A DNA stretch of 64,000 nucleotides from DASSUW01 sp963844205. GTDB lineage: Bacteria > Actinomycetota > Thermoleophilia > Solirubrobacterales > Solirubrobacteraceae. The notes under the pieces are model-generated. The model did no database searches. It was not told the DNA's origin and saw only the letters and a program-made list of their open reading frames with translations. The stretch covers positions 2,294,001-2,358,000 of the forward strand of contig CAWJNK010000001.1 in the NCBI GenBank assembly GCA_963844205.1, written 5' to 3'. Every line of letters begins with the position of its first letter. Within the stretch, counting starts at the first letter, position 1. Position numbers and translations under genes: made by a program. This document shows positions 1-9,665 of this stretch, in pieces.

Positions 1-184
1 CGTAGTACGGGATGTGCGGGAAGCTGCCGACCGGATGCGTCGGGCTGCTGCCGTCGGGCAAGCTCGCCGCCGCGTCGGTCTCCGGCGTGCCGCACCACGG
101 CGGCTCGGCGGCGGATGCGCTTGCGGGCAGTGCCGCGAGCGCGAGTACGAGCAGCAGTAATGACCAACGAATCTTCCGTGCCAT
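1..184 (-). CDS. N-terminal fragment of a secreted protein (possibly zinc carboxypeptidase)
   Basis: Reading leftward from the ATG at 184, the frame stays open to the window edge (61 codons). It begins MARKIRWSLLLLVLALAALP with an Ala-rich cleavage region, a textbook Sec signal peptide, so the product is exported. The mature start (EPPWCGTPE) and the segment SFPHIPYY resemble what I recall of actinobacterial M14 zinc carboxypeptidases, but no catalytic residue lies inside the window, so that is only a suggestion. A G-rich Shine-Dalgarno-like stretch precedes the ATG. It lies 63 bp downstream of the PLP decarboxylase stop on the same strand and could be co-transcribed or have its own promoter. 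Confidence 0.6.
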   Translation of the reverse strand, partial: MARKIRWSLLLLVLALAALPASASAAEPPWCGTPETDAAASLPDGSSPTHPVGSFPHIPYY

Positions 185-247
185 CAGAGAGACCCCCCTC
201 TCGACCCTTTCCCGGATTCCTACTGTGCGCGCCGAGCGCGTGTCAAC

Positions 248-1594
<1,347 letters not shown>

Positions 1595-1654
1595 GGCTGA
1601 ATGGGTACCCGTCGCGCGCACGCTCACGCCGCAGTACGCTGGCTCATAGGTCAG

Positions 1655-3619
1655 ATGGCGGTGACTGGCTTCAGCGATATCGGCGGGAATCGGCTTACCC
1701 TGCTGGCCCGGGCCGGCGAGCTGCTCTCGTCGCCCGGCGCCGGCGAGCAGACGCTCGAGCGGCTGGCGTCGCTGCTCGTGACCGGGTTCGCCGACTGGTG
1801 CGCGATCGACGTCCTGCACGACGACGGCACGATCGGGCGCGTGGCCACGGCCCCCGGCGAGGGCCCGTCGCTGCGCCCGGAGCGCCCCCACGGCCCCGCG
1901 GTCGTCATGCGGACCGGGGAGCCGGAGCTGCTGCGCCGCGTCCCCGACCTCCCGGAGGCGACCTCCTACCTGTGCGTGCCGCTGGTGACGCGCGAGCGAC
2001 CGTGGGGCGCGATCACGCTGATCACGACCGACGCGGACCGGATGTTCCGCGCCGCAGACCTCGACCTCGTCGGCGAGCTCGCCCGCCGCGCGGCGGCCAC
2101 GGTCGAGACCTCGCGCCTGCTCCGGTCGCTGGCTTCCTCGGAGGAGCGCTACCGGCTGCTGTTCGAGGCGAACCCGCTGCCGATGTGGGTCTACGACGCC
2201 GAGACGCTGCGGTTCCTCGGCGTCAACGAGGCCGCCGTGCGCGCCTACGGGTACACGCGGGCGGAGTTCCTCGCCATGACGATCGAGGAGATCCGGCCGC
2301 GTGAGGAAGTCGACGCGCTGCTCGCCGACCTGCGCGAGCGCGGCGGCCCCGGCTCACCGGCGCCTGGCACCTGGCGGCACCGCAGGAAGGACGGCACGCT
2401 GATCGACGTCGAGATCACGGCCGGCAAGGTCCAGTTCGAGGGCCGCCGGGCCGCGCTCGTGCTCGCGCACGACGTGACCGAGCGGCTCCAGCTCGAGGAG
2501 CGGCTGTCGCAGGCGGAGAAGATGGAGGCGATCGGGCGGCTCGCCGGCGGCGTCGCGCACGACTTCAACAACCTGCTGACCGTGATCTCCGGCTACGCCG
2601 AGATCCTGCTCGCGCGCGACGACTTCGAGGGCCGCGAGCAGCTCGCCGAGATCGCCCACGCGGCCGAGCAGGCCGCCGGGCTCACGCGCTCCCTGCTCGC
2701 CTTCAGCCGCCGCCAGGTGATGCACCCGCGCGTGCTCGACGTCAACGCCATCGTGGCCGGCATGGAGCCGATCGTGCGCCGCATCATCGGCGACGACGTG
2801 AGCGTCGGCGTGCGGCTCGGTCCGGACCTGGCGCCGGTCGAGGCCGACCAGGCGCAGCTGGAGCGCGTGATCCTCAACCTCGCGGCAAACGCCCGCGACG
2901 CGATGCCCGACGGCGGTCGGCTCACGATCGAGACCGCCGACGTCGAGCTCGACGAGGACTACGTGCGCACGCGCGGCGAGGGCACCGCCGGCCCCAACGT
3001 GCTGCTGGCGGTCAGCGACACCGGCGTCGGTATGTCGGAGGACGTGCAGCGGCATCTGTTCGAGCCGTTCTTCACGACCAAGAGCCCCAGCGCCGGCACC
3101 GGGCTCGGGCTCGCGACCGTGTTCGGCGTCGTCAAGCAGAGCGGCGGCAGCATCTACGTCTACAGCGAGGAGGGGCGCGGCACGACGTTCAAGATCTACC
3201 TCCCCGCCGCGCCGGGCGCTGCGCACGAGCCGGTGGTCAGCGACGGGGCGGCCGAGCGCGGCAGCGAGACGATCATGGTCGTCGAGGACGACGACCGGGT
3301 CCGCAACCTGGTCCAGCTCATGCTCGAGTCCAAGGGCTACCGCGTGCTCGCGGCGGACGGCGCCGAGGAGGCGGAGCGGCTCTGTACCGAGGACGTCGAC
3401 CTGCTGCTGACCGACGTCGTGATGCCGGAGGTCAACGGGCGCGCGCTGGCCGAGCGGCTGGCGATCACCGCGCCCGCGATGCGCATCCTCTTCATGTCCG
3501 GCTACTCGGACGAGGCGGTGTCCCGCCACGGCGAGATCAGCCCGGACGCCGAGTTCATCGAGAAGCCGTTCAGCGACCGGGCGCTGGCGCGGAAGGTCCG
3601 CGAGGTGCTGGACGCCTAG
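1655..3619 (+). CDS. hybrid sensor histidine kinase (GAF-PAS-HisKA-HATPase-receiver)
   Basis: A 654-residue soluble signalling protein without membrane segments. Domains in order: GAF (about 10-155), PAS (about 160-280), HisKA with the H-box GGVAHDFNNLL (His302), HATPase with N box LAANARDAMPDGG (about 409-421), DTGVGM (455-460) and GTGLGLA (481-487), then a C-terminal receiver with the acidic pocket VVEDDD near 542 and phospho-acceptor Asp587 in LLLTDVVMP. Autophosphorylation on His302 and intramolecular transfer to Asp587 is the expected chemistry. The receiver lacks a DNA-binding domain, so the output partner is unknown. An upstream in-frame start at 1601 would overlap the divergent decarboxylase promoter, so ATG 1655 is preferred. 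Confidence 0.88.
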   Translation: MAVTGFSDIGGNRLTLLARAGELLSSPGAGEQTLERLASLLVTGFADWCAIDVLHDDGTIGRVATAPGEGPSLRPERPHGPAVVMRTGEPELLRRVPDLPEATSYLCVPLVTRERPWGAITLITTDADRMFRAADLDLVGELARRAAATVETSRLLRSLASSEERYRLLFEANPLPMWVYDAETLRFLGVNEAAVRAYGYTRAEFLAMTIEEIRPREEVDALLADLRERGGPGSPAPGTWRHRRKDGTLIDVEITAGKVQFEGRRAALVLAHDVTERLQLEERLSQAEKMEAIGRLAGGVAHDFNNLLTVISGYAEILLARDDFEGREQLAEIAHAAEQAAGLTRSLLAFSRRQVMHPRVLDVNAIVAGMEPIVRRIIGDDVSVGVRLGPDLAPVEADQAQLERVILNLAANARDAMPDGGRLTIETADVELDEDYVRTRGEGTAGPNVLLAVSDTGVGMSEDVQRHLFEPFFTTKSPSAGTGLGLATVFGVVKQSGGSIYVYSEEGRGTTFKIYLPAAPGAAHEPVVSDGAAERGSETIMVVEDDDRVRNLVQLMLESKGYRVLAADGAEEAERLCTEDVDLLLTDVVMPEVNGRALAERLAITAPAMRILFMSGYSDEAVSRHGEISPDAEFIEKPFSDRALARKVREVLDA

Positions 3620-3876
3620 GCCGTCGTGCCGCCGCGGACGGCGAGGCGGCGCCGGGGCTCGGCGTCGATCTCGATGCCGTGCCAGGCGGCGTAGGCATAG
3701 GGGTGGTTGAAGACGTCGAGCGGGCGCTCGCCGTCGCGGACCTCGATCGTGAACCGATCGCCGGTCTTGTCGTCGGCCACCGACACCAGCACCTGGTTGT
3801 CGTGCTCCCGCCAGAGCAGCCACACGTCGATGCGATCGTTCGTCCGGTGATCTAGTTCGCGGAGGACCTCGTTCAT
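3616..3876 (-). CDS. small conserved-looking hypothetical protein
   Basis: An 86-residue soluble protein with no signal peptide or membrane segment. It is mixed acidic/basic with a central beta-rich stretch (VLVSVADDKTGDRFTIEV) and an aromatic motif NHPYAYAAWHGIE. I do not recognise a named family, though this length and the HPYAYAA segment resemble small actinobacterial proteins of unknown function. Its stop overlaps the stop of the hybrid kinase by 4 nt (tail to tail). ATG 3876 is the only reasonable start. Confidence 0.6.
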   Translation of the reverse strand: MNEVLRELDHRTNDRIDVWLLWREHDNQVLVSVADDKTGDRFTIEVRDGERPLDVFNHPYAYAAWHGIEIDAEPRRRLAVRGGTTA

Positions 3877-3917
3877 GATGCGGGAACGGTCCCATCTTCC
3901 CGGCCCTGCTCACATGG

Positions 3918-3948
3918 AGCCAGCCCGCGAGCCAGGGACAGGCTGGCT
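3918..3948 (-). terminator. possible terminator hairpin after the NUDIX gene
   Basis: AGCCAGCC at 3918-3925 pairs with GGCTGGCT at 3941-3948 across a 15-nt loop. It lies about 30 bp beyond the NUDIX stop on the minus strand and ahead of the small gene at 3876. There is no U-tract, so this is weak evidence for termination. Confidence 0.35.
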
Positions 3949-3976
3949 GGCGTCACGCGGGTAGGGAAAGCCGTAC

Positions 3977-4423
3977 CTACAGCCGGTCGAGCAGCGCGGC
4001 CTGCGCGGGGTTGAGCTTCTCGCGCGCCTCGTCGAGCCCGAACCAGCCGGCGCGGTCGACCTCCGGGAACTCCCGCATGGTGCCCGACCGCGGCGGCCAC
4101 TCGAGCGTGAAGGTGTTGCTGCGGATCGCGTCGGCATCGAGGTCGCCGGCCACGCCGAACGCCACGATCTCCTTGCCGCTGCGCAGCTTGACGGTCCCGA
4201 GCTCGGTCAGCTCGGCGTCGGCCGGGAGCGGCGACCCCAGCTCCTCCTCGAACTCGCGCGCCGCGCACGCGCGCGGGTCCTCGCCGTCGCCGTACTCGCC
4301 CTTGGGGATCGACCAGGCGCCGGCGTCCTTCTTCGCCCAGAACGGCCCGCCGGGATGGACGAGCAGCACCTCGCGCGCGCCCTCGCGCTCGCGGTGCAGC
4401 AGGATCCCGGCGCTGCGCTTCAG
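3977..4423 (-). CDS. NUDIX hydrolase (COG4119-like)
   Basis: About 148 residues with a full Nudix box G-x5-E-x7-REFEEELG around residues 49-70, which binds Mg2+ and hydrolyses a nucleoside diphosphate linked to another moiety. The segments KRSAGILLHRE, VLLVHPGGPFWAKKDAGAW and IPKGEYGDGEDP match the COG4119 type of NUDIX protein, whose substrate is unknown. The only plausible start near the upstream stop is CTG at 4423, overlapping the MFS stop (CTGA), with GGAGG 4 nt upstream; no ATG or GTG occurs in frame nearby. It is the last gene of the minus-strand operon and is probably translated by coupling to the exporter gene. Confidence 0.82.
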   Translation of the reverse strand: MKRSAGILLHREREGAREVLLVHPGGPFWAKKDAGAWSIPKGEYGDGEDPRACAAREFEEELGSPLPADAELTELGTVKLRSGKEIVAFGVAGDLDADAIRSNTFTLEWPPRSGTMREFPEVDRAGWFGLDEAREKLNPAQAALLDRL

Positions 4424-5847
4424 GCCGCCTCCGGCACCGGCTGGGGCACCGCCCGCCGGCCCAGCAGGAAGGTGGGCACCAGCGCGATCAGCGCGCCCGC
4501 GGCGCTGATCGTGAACGCGATCGTGAAGCCCTCCTCCAGCGGGATCTCGGTGCCCGCGATCGTGTGGGCGGAGATGATCGCGGCCGCAACCTGCGAGCCG
4601 AGCGCAGCGCCGATCGTGCGCATGATCGTGTTCATGCCGCTGGCCACGCCGGTCTCCCCGGGCGCCGAGTTCTCGATCACGAGGCTTCCGAGCGAGGCGA
4701 AGCTGAACGCGAGGCCGACGCCCATGAACACCATCCAGGCGTAGATCGTCCACGGCTCGTCGTGCACCGTGGCCAGCAGCACGAGCGCGAGCACGAGGAA
4801 GCCGATCCCGATGCGCAGCGTCACGTGGTTGCCGATGCGCGTGCCGAGCGCGCCGGCGATCGGGCCGGCGACCATCATCGCCACCGACGAGGGCACGAAG
4901 AACAGGCCCACCTCGACCGGCGAGGCGCCGAACCCGTAGGTGATCTGGTCCGTGAGCTCCGCGGGGATGCCGATCGGCATCTGCACGAAGTTCGGCAGCA
5001 GGATGAACGTCGAGAACATCGAGAAGCCCATCAGCAGCGTGGTCACGTTCGTGGCGGCCATCTCGCGGCGGGCGAACGTGCGGAGGTCGACCATCGGCTC
5101 GGGGACGTGGCGCTCGATGTACACCCAGACCGTGAACAGGATCGCCGAGGCCGTGAGCAGCGAGAGCACGCCGGCCGACGTCCAGCCCCAGTTCGTGCCC
5201 TCGCTGAGCGCGACCAGCAGCGTGCCGAGCGCGAGCGACAGCATCAGGCCGCCGAGGTAGTCCGGCTTGGTCGGGAACTTGACCGGCGACTCGGGCACGT
5301 ACAGCGCAAGCAGGACCGTCGACGCCAGCACGGGCACGGCGCCGATCAGGAACAGCCAGTGCCACGTGAGGTGCTCGATGATCACGCCGCTCAGCACGAG
5401 GCCGACGCCGCCGCCGACCCCGAACACCGAGCTGACGGTGCCGACGCCGAGGCCGATCTTCTCGGGCGGGAACTCGTCGCGGATGATCCCGAAGCTGAGC
5501 GGGAACACCGCAGCGCCCGCGCCCTGGAGGACGCGGAAGACGATCAGCGACGGCAGGCTCCAGGCGGCCGCCGCGGCGAGCGACGCGAGGCCGAAGATCC
5601 CCATCGAGATGACCAGCATCCGCTTCTTCCCGTAACTGTCGCCGAGCTTGCCGAGGATCGGCGTCAGCACCGACGAGCTGAGCAGGAAGCCGGTGGCGAT
5701 CCACGTCGCCCAGCTCGCGGTGGTGTCGAACTCGCGCTGGAAGAACGGCAGCGCGGGCACCACCAGGGTCTGCATGACCGCGAACGAGATCCCCGCCACC
5801 GTCAGCAGGGCGAGCGTCACGCCGTAGTGCTGCCGTTCGGCCTCCAC
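4420..5847 (-). CDS. MFS drug exporter, DHA2 (14-TM EmrB/QacA-like) type
   Basis: A 475-residue integral membrane protein of repeated hydrophobic helices, beginning TLALLTVAGISFAVMQTLVVP. Motif A-like GKLGDSYGKKRM follows TM2, and the RVLQGAGAAVFPLSFGII segment fits motif B of proton-driven exporters. Length and helix count fit the DHA2 14-TM group that exports toxic compounds; the substrate is unknown. I chose GTG 5847 because a TAGCAT box ends 8 nt upstream and the protein then begins just before TM1. It lies 11 bp after the DUF488 stop and overlaps the NUDIX gene by 4 nt. Confidence 0.85.
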   Translation of the reverse strand: MEAERQHYGVTLALLTVAGISFAVMQTLVVPALPFFQREFDTTASWATWIATGFLLSSSVLTPILGKLGDSYGKKRMLVISMGIFGLASLAAAAAWSLPSLIVFRVLQGAGAAVFPLSFGIIRDEFPPEKIGLGVGTVSSVFGVGGGVGLVLSGVIIEHLTWHWLFLIGAVPVLASTVLLALYVPESPVKFPTKPDYLGGLMLSLALGTLLVALSEGTNWGWTSAGVLSLLTASAILFTVWVYIERHVPEPMVDLRTFARREMAATNVTTLLMGFSMFSTFILLPNFVQMPIGIPAELTDQITYGFGASPVEVGLFFVPSSVAMMVAGPIAGALGTRIGNHVTLRIGIGFLVLALVLLATVHDEPWTIYAWMVFMGVGLAFSFASLGSLVIENSAPGETGVASGMNTIMRTIGAALGSQVAAAIISAHTIAGTEIPLEEGFTIAFTISAAGALIALVPTFLLGRRAVPQPVPEAA

Positions 5848-5855
5848 GCCAGCCG

Positions 5856-5861
5856 ATGCTA
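5856..5861 (-). promoter_or_regulatory. candidate -10 box (TAGCAT) for MFS-NUDIX
   Basis: TAGCAT on the minus strand ends 8 nt before GTG 5847. The same TANNNT-to-start spacing recurs at many genes here, so this may be an internal, nearly leaderless promoter giving the exporter and NUDIX genes independent transcription. It overlaps the end of the DUF488 gene. Confidence 0.4.
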
Positions 5862-6293
5862 GAGATCGACCACCTCGAGCCCGGGGCGGCGAGCCTGCAG
5901 CGCCTCGGTCAGCACGCGCCGGTGGCAGACGGCCGGGTCGGCCTCGAGGCACAGCAGCGCGGTCCGTGGGCCGTGCTCGAGCTCGGCGGCGAGGTCGTCG
6001 AGCTCGTGGGCGGCCGTACGCTCGACGTGCTCGCGGAACGCCGGTGCGCCCTCCGCCGCGCGGCCGTGCTTGAACAGCCACCGGATGTCGGGCGGGGTCC
6101 CGAGCGCCTTGCGGTGCTCGTACGCGATGCCGTGGCCGGCCAGCAGCTCGCCGAGCCGCGTCTTCGACATCCCGGGGCGGCGCGACTGGGGCCGAAAGCG
6201 GACGTCGATCAGCCGCTCGATGCCGGCGGCCTCGAGCTCGGCGACCAGCTCGGGCGGCAGCAGCCGCTCGTAGCCGATCGTCCAGACGGTCAT
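5859..6293 (-). CDS. DUF488 family protein
   Basis: A 144-residue cytoplasmic protein with the DUF488 hallmarks: TIGYE at the N-terminus, LIDVRFRPQSRRPGMSKT around residues 28-45, the LGTPPDIRWLF block, and LLCLEADPAVCHRR near the C-terminus with the conserved Cys and His. The biochemical function of the family is not established. ATG 6293 overlaps the stop of the flavin oxidoreductase gene (ATGA), so the two are translationally coupled in the five-gene operon. Confidence 0.85.
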   Translation of the reverse strand: MTVWTIGYERLLPPELVAELEAAGIERLIDVRFRPQSRRPGMSKTRLGELLAGHGIAYEHRKALGTPPDIRWLFKHGRAAEGAPAFREHVERTAAHELDDLAAELEHGPRTALLCLEADPAVCHRRVLTEALQARRPGLEVVDL

Positions 6294-7276
6294 GCCGCAG
6301 CGAGCCGCTTCGTAAGGCCGAACGCCTCCGCGATCAGCTCGTACGAGCGGCGGCGCGCGCCGTGGTCGTGGGTGATCGTCACCACGATCACCTCATCGGC
6401 GCCGTACTCGGCGGCGACGGCCTCGATGCCGGCCCGCACGGTGTCGGGCGAGCCGACGACGCGCCGCCGGCCGGAGCCGGGGTCGCCGTTCTGGGCCAGG
6501 AACCGCAGCGCCTTCTCGGGCGGCGGGACGGGGATCGGCCGGCCGCGACGCAGCATCGCGAACGACATCGCGATCGAGGACGCCAGCCGCTCGGCCTCCT
6601 CGTCGGTGTCGGCGCAGATCGCCCACACGCCGATCGCGGGCCGCGGATTCGGCGCCTTCTCGCGGTAGGACGCGACGATGTCCGCGCCGCTCGGGTTGAT
6701 GAAGTCGGCGAACGCGTACGGGAGGTCGAGCTGCGCCGCCCACACCGCGCTCTGCGCGGACGAGCCGAGCAGCCAGATCTCGGGCGTTTCCGGGGTGCCC
6801 GGCAGGGACCGGCCGAGCCGGGCGAACGGATGGTCCTCGGGGAACGTCCCGTCGTAGTGGGCGAGCAGCTCGGCGAGCTGCTGCGGGAAGTCGTCGGGCG
6901 ACACCTCGCGGCGGTCGCGCTGGAGCGCGTAGGTGGTCAGCGGGTCGGTGCCGGACGCGCGGCCGAGCGCGAGGTCGATCCGGCCCGGGTAGAGCCCGGC
7001 GAGCAGGCTGAAGCTCTCGGCGACCTTGAACGGGGAGTAGTGCGGCAGCATCACGCCGCCGCTCCCGACGCGGATCCGCTCGGTCGCGCTCGCCACCGGG
7101 CCGGCCAGCACCTCCGGCGCGGGGCCGGCGAGCGAGAGCCCGTGGTGCTCGGCGAGCCAGTAGCGGTGGTAGCCAAGGCGGTCGGCGAGCCGCGCGAGGT
7201 CGAGCGTGTTCTGCAGCGCCTGCGGGCCGGTCGAGCCCTCCGGCACGGGCGACTGGTCGAGGACGCTGAGGATCAT
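6290..7276 (-). CDS. LLM-class flavin-dependent oxidoreductase (luciferase-like)
   Basis: A 328-residue TIM-barrel enzyme of the bacterial luciferase superfamily, using reduced F420 or FMN; the substrate is unknown. Typical features are SVLDQSPVPEG at the N-terminus, YWLAEHHG near 40-47, GSGGVMLPHYSPFKVAE near 72-88, RIDLALGRASGTDP near 98-111 and VGSPDTVRAGI near 275. These match the subgroup often annotated as MsnO8-like LLM monooxygenases. It is coupled by ATGA overlaps to the DsbA-like gene upstream and to DUF488 downstream, suggesting a joint role in thiol/redox or detoxification chemistry; that is inference. Confidence 0.87.
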   Translation of the reverse strand: MILSVLDQSPVPEGSTGPQALQNTLDLARLADRLGYHRYWLAEHHGLSLAGPAPEVLAGPVASATERIRVGSGGVMLPHYSPFKVAESFSLLAGLYPGRIDLALGRASGTDPLTTYALQRDRREVSPDDFPQQLAELLAHYDGTFPEDHPFARLGRSLPGTPETPEIWLLGSSAQSAVWAAQLDLPYAFADFINPSGADIVASYREKAPNPRPAIGVWAICADTDEEAERLASSIAMSFAMLRRGRPIPVPPPEKALRFLAQNGDPGSGRRRVVGSPDTVRAGIEAVAAEYGADEVIVVTITHDHGARRRSYELIAEAFGLTKRLAAA

Positions 7277-7908
7277 CCGGCCGGCCAGGCCTTGTCGAGC
7301 GCCTGGAGCAGGAGCTCGGGCGGCTGTGCGCCGGAGACGCCGTAGCGGCGGTTCAGGACGAAGAACGGGACGCCGCGGATGCCGATCCGCATGGCGAGCT
7401 CCTCGTCGCCGCGCACCGCGTCGGCGTACTGCTGGTCGGTCAGCGCCGCCTCGCCGTCGACTCCCACCTCGCCGGCGAGGCGGATGAGCGTGTCACGGTC
7501 GCCGATCGCTTCGCCCTCGGTGAAGTACGCGCGCATGAGGCGCTCCTTCATCGCATCCTGGAGGCCGTCCTGGAGCGCCCGCTGGATCAGCCGGTGCGCA
7601 TCGAAGCTGTTGCCGCCGCGCGTGCGGTCGAGGTGGTACTCGAGCCCCTCACTCGTTGCCAGCGCGGTCATCTGCGCGTTCGTGCCCTCGGCCTGCTCGA
7701 CGCTCATGCCGTACTTGCCCGCGAGGTGCTCGGCGGACGATCCCTCACGCTCGGGCGGCGCCCCCGGATCGAGCTCGAAGCTGCGCCAGACGACCTCGAC
7801 GTCGTCGCGATGCCCGAACTGCGCGAGCGCGTTCTCGAAGCGCCGCTTGCCGACGTAGCACCACGGGCACACGACGTCGGACCAGATCTCGACGGTCAGG
7901 GCGGCCAT
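7273..7908 (-). CDS. DsbA family oxidoreductase (FrnE-like)
   Basis: A 211-residue thioredoxin-fold protein with no signal peptide, so it is probably cytoplasmic like FrnE. The active site is CPWC at residues 14-17. The GVPFFVLNRRYGVSGAQPPE segment near the C-terminus carries the cis-Pro loop and the usual FrnE tail. ATG 7908 (MAALTVEIW) is preferred over the ATG 9 nt upstream because a TAGCAT box at 7916-7921 ends 7 nt before it, whereas the upstream ATG lies inside that box. First gene of the operon running down to the NUDIX gene; its stop overlaps the next start (ATGA). Confidence 0.87.
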   Translation of the reverse strand: MAALTVEIWSDVVCPWCYVGKRRFENALAQFGHRDDVEVVWRSFELDPGAPPEREGSSAEHLAGKYGMSVEQAEGTNAQMTALATSEGLEYHLDRTRGGNSFDAHRLIQRALQDGLQDAMKERLMRAYFTEGEAIGDRDTLIRLAGEVGVDGEAALTDQQYADAVRGDEELAMRIGIRGVPFFVLNRRYGVSGAQPPELLLQALDKAWPAG

Positions 7909-7932
7909 CGCCCCCATGCTAGGAGGGTGCCG

Positions 7933-8394
7933 TTACGCGGCCGCGCGCGCCGCCGCGACCGCGAGCCGGTCGGCGCGGTCGTTCAGCTCCGTGTCCGCGT
8001 GGCCCTTGACCCAGTGCCAGCGGACCTCGGCGTGGCGCGCGATCTCCCGCTCGAGCGCGACCACGAGGTCCTGGTTCTTGACGGGGGCGCCGCCGGCCGT
8101 CTTCCAGCCGCGCCGCTTCCAGCCGGCGATCCAGATCGTCATCGATTTCAGCATCAGCAGCGAATCGGTGACGACGCAGACCCGGCTCGCGGCGGGCAGC
8201 GACCGCAGGCCCTCCAGCGCGGCGGTGTACTCCATCCGGTTGTTGGTGGTGTGCGGAGCGCCGCCCGACAGCTCGACCGGCTCGGCCCCGTCCGGGCCGA
8301 TCACGATCGCCGCCCACCCACCCGGGCCGGGGTTCCCGCTGCACGCTCCGTCGGTCCACACGAGCGCCTCGCCGTCGCGAGCTTCGACATGCAT
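7933..8394 (-). CDS. rnhA: ribonuclease HI
   Basis: A 153-residue RNase H-fold nuclease that cuts the RNA strand of RNA-DNA hybrids. The catalytic residues are all visible: Asp15 in VWTDGACSGNPGPGG, Glu55 in NNRMEY, Asp77 in VVTDS and Asp142 in NDRADRLA, plus His132 in VKGHAD. Length equals the E. coli enzyme. ATG 8394 was chosen over an upstream alternative because it places the first beta strand normally and a TACCAT box lies 9 nt upstream. It is divergent from the DMT-type gene at 8545 and ends 24 bp before the DsbA-like gene, separated by that gene's own -10 box. Confidence 0.92.
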   Translation of the reverse strand: MHVEARDGEALVWTDGACSGNPGPGGWAAIVIGPDGAEPVELSGGAPHTTNNRMEYTAALEGLRSLPAASRVCVVTDSLLMLKSMTIWIAGWKRRGWKTAGGAPVKNQDLVVALEREIARHAEVRWHWVKGHADTELNDRADRLAVAAARAAA

Positions 8395-8544
8395 CGGCGG
8401 GCGATGGTAGAGGCGCCGGCGGCGTACCGTTGTCGAAACCTCCAACGGCGGCCGCAATTCGTTGGCCGCCCGGCCGATGCGCTCGGGACCTCCACACGCG
8501 AGTCTTCACGGCGGGAACTGAACGAGTCGACGGAGGGTCACTCT

Positions 8545-9411
8545 TTGACGGTCAATTTGGGAATCGCGCTCGCGTTGGCGTGCGCGGTGATCACGCAGCT
8601 GGCGTTTCTCTGCAAGCACCGCGGCGCGAACGCCGCGCCGACGGTCGACATGAAGCGGCCGGTGGCGAGCGCGAAGGCCCTGCTGAAGTCGAAGTGGTTC
8701 GCCATCGGCATGGGGATCGCCGCCGGCGCCTGGTTCCTCCACGTCGCCGCGCTGGCCATGGCCCCGCTGTCGATGGTCCAGGCCGTCCTCTCCACCGGTG
8801 TGATCGTGGTCGCGGTCCTGGGGGACCGGCTGTTCGGCTGCACCGTGCCGCGGCGCCAGTGGGTCGGCGTCGGCATGACGGCGCTGGGCCTGATCGCGCT
8901 CGTGGCCACGCTCCCGTCGCCCGACGGCTCGCACGGCGCGTTCGCCGCGCCGATGCTGATCGCGTTCGAGGCCGGGATGCTCGCGTTGGGGATCACGCTC
9001 GTCGCCGCCCCGCGACTGGGGACGCCGTCCCACCATCACGGCGCAGTGCTCGGGGCGGCGGCGGGCGTGCTGTTCGGCGTCTCCGACGTCGCGGTCAAGG
9101 CGCTCACGAACGCCGCCGGCGACGGCGTGTTCGCGATCCTCGGCTCGCCCTGGCTCACCGTCGCCGCCGCCGGCTCCGTCCTCGCCTTCCTCGCGTCCGC
9201 CCGCGGCTTCCAGGCCGGCGACGCCGTGCCCGTCATCGCCTGCACCTCGACCGCCGCCAACGTGACCTGCATCCTCGGCGGCATCCTGGTGTTCGGCGAC
9301 GCGCTGTCCGGCGAGACGCTGCTGCTGATGGTCCAGATCGCCGCCTTCGGCCTCGTGGCCGTCGCCGCGCTGCTGATCCCGGCGGGCCACGGCCGCGCCG
9401 CCACGGCGTAG
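8545..9411 (+). CDS. DMT/EamA-type multi-pass membrane protein
   Basis: A 288-residue integral membrane protein with about nine or ten hydrophobic helices, starting LTVNLGIALALACAVI. Two similar halves of four to five helices and the length fit the drug/metabolite transporter superfamily; the transported compound is unknown. The start is TTG 8545: GGAGG at 8532-8536 lies 8 nt upstream, and the frame upstream has no membrane-like sequence. A His-rich loop (SHHHG) lies mid-protein. It stands alone, divergent from rnhA. Confidence 0.75.
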   Translation: MTVNLGIALALACAVITQLAFLCKHRGANAAPTVDMKRPVASAKALLKSKWFAIGMGIAAGAWFLHVAALAMAPLSMVQAVLSTGVIVVAVLGDRLFGCTVPRRQWVGVGMTALGLIALVATLPSPDGSHGAFAAPMLIAFEAGMLALGITLVAAPRLGTPSHHHGAVLGAAAGVLFGVSDVAVKALTNAAGDGVFAILGSPWLTVAAAGSVLAFLASARGFQAGDAVPVIACTSTAANVTCILGGILVFGDALSGETLLLMVQIAAFGLVAVAALLIPAGHGRAATA

Positions 9412-9421
9412 TCGTAGCGCC

Positions 9422-9613
9422 GGCGAACGTCAACTGCGGGCATTGAGGGAGTCGGGCCCGTGGGTTTCGTGCAATTCGGGACGGCCCTGGCCGCCGGATT
9501 TCACGAAACCGCCGTATACGAAGGGTTTCGTGCAATTCGCGTCGGGGCGACCGCCGAAATTGCACGTTCCCGCCGGTCTGCCGCCTCCCTCACCCGCGCA
9601 GTTGACGTTCGCC
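9422..9613. repeat. 192-bp nested palindromic intergenic element
   Basis: The outer arms GGCGAACGTCAACTGCG (9422-9438) and its exact reverse complement (9597-9613) form 17-bp perfect inverted repeats. Inside them TGAGGGAG (9444-9451) pairs with CTCCCTCA (9585-9592). GGGTTTCGTGCAATTCG occurs directly at 9462-9478 and 9523-9539, with an inverted relative CCGAAATTGCACG at 9554-9566 and TTTCACGAAACC at 9499-9510. The layout resembles a MITE or a folded non-coding RNA. It lies between two plus-strand genes, so a bidirectional terminator is an unlikely explanation. Confidence 0.65.
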
Positions 9614-9665
9614 ACGGGGCGCCGCCACGAAGACGGACGCGCAACGGCGGCGTAGCATCGGGGGT

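Noticed and set aside
9422..9613. Simple bidirectional terminator
   Set aside because: Flanking genes run in the same direction, the element is far larger than a terminator and contains direct as well as inverted repeats.
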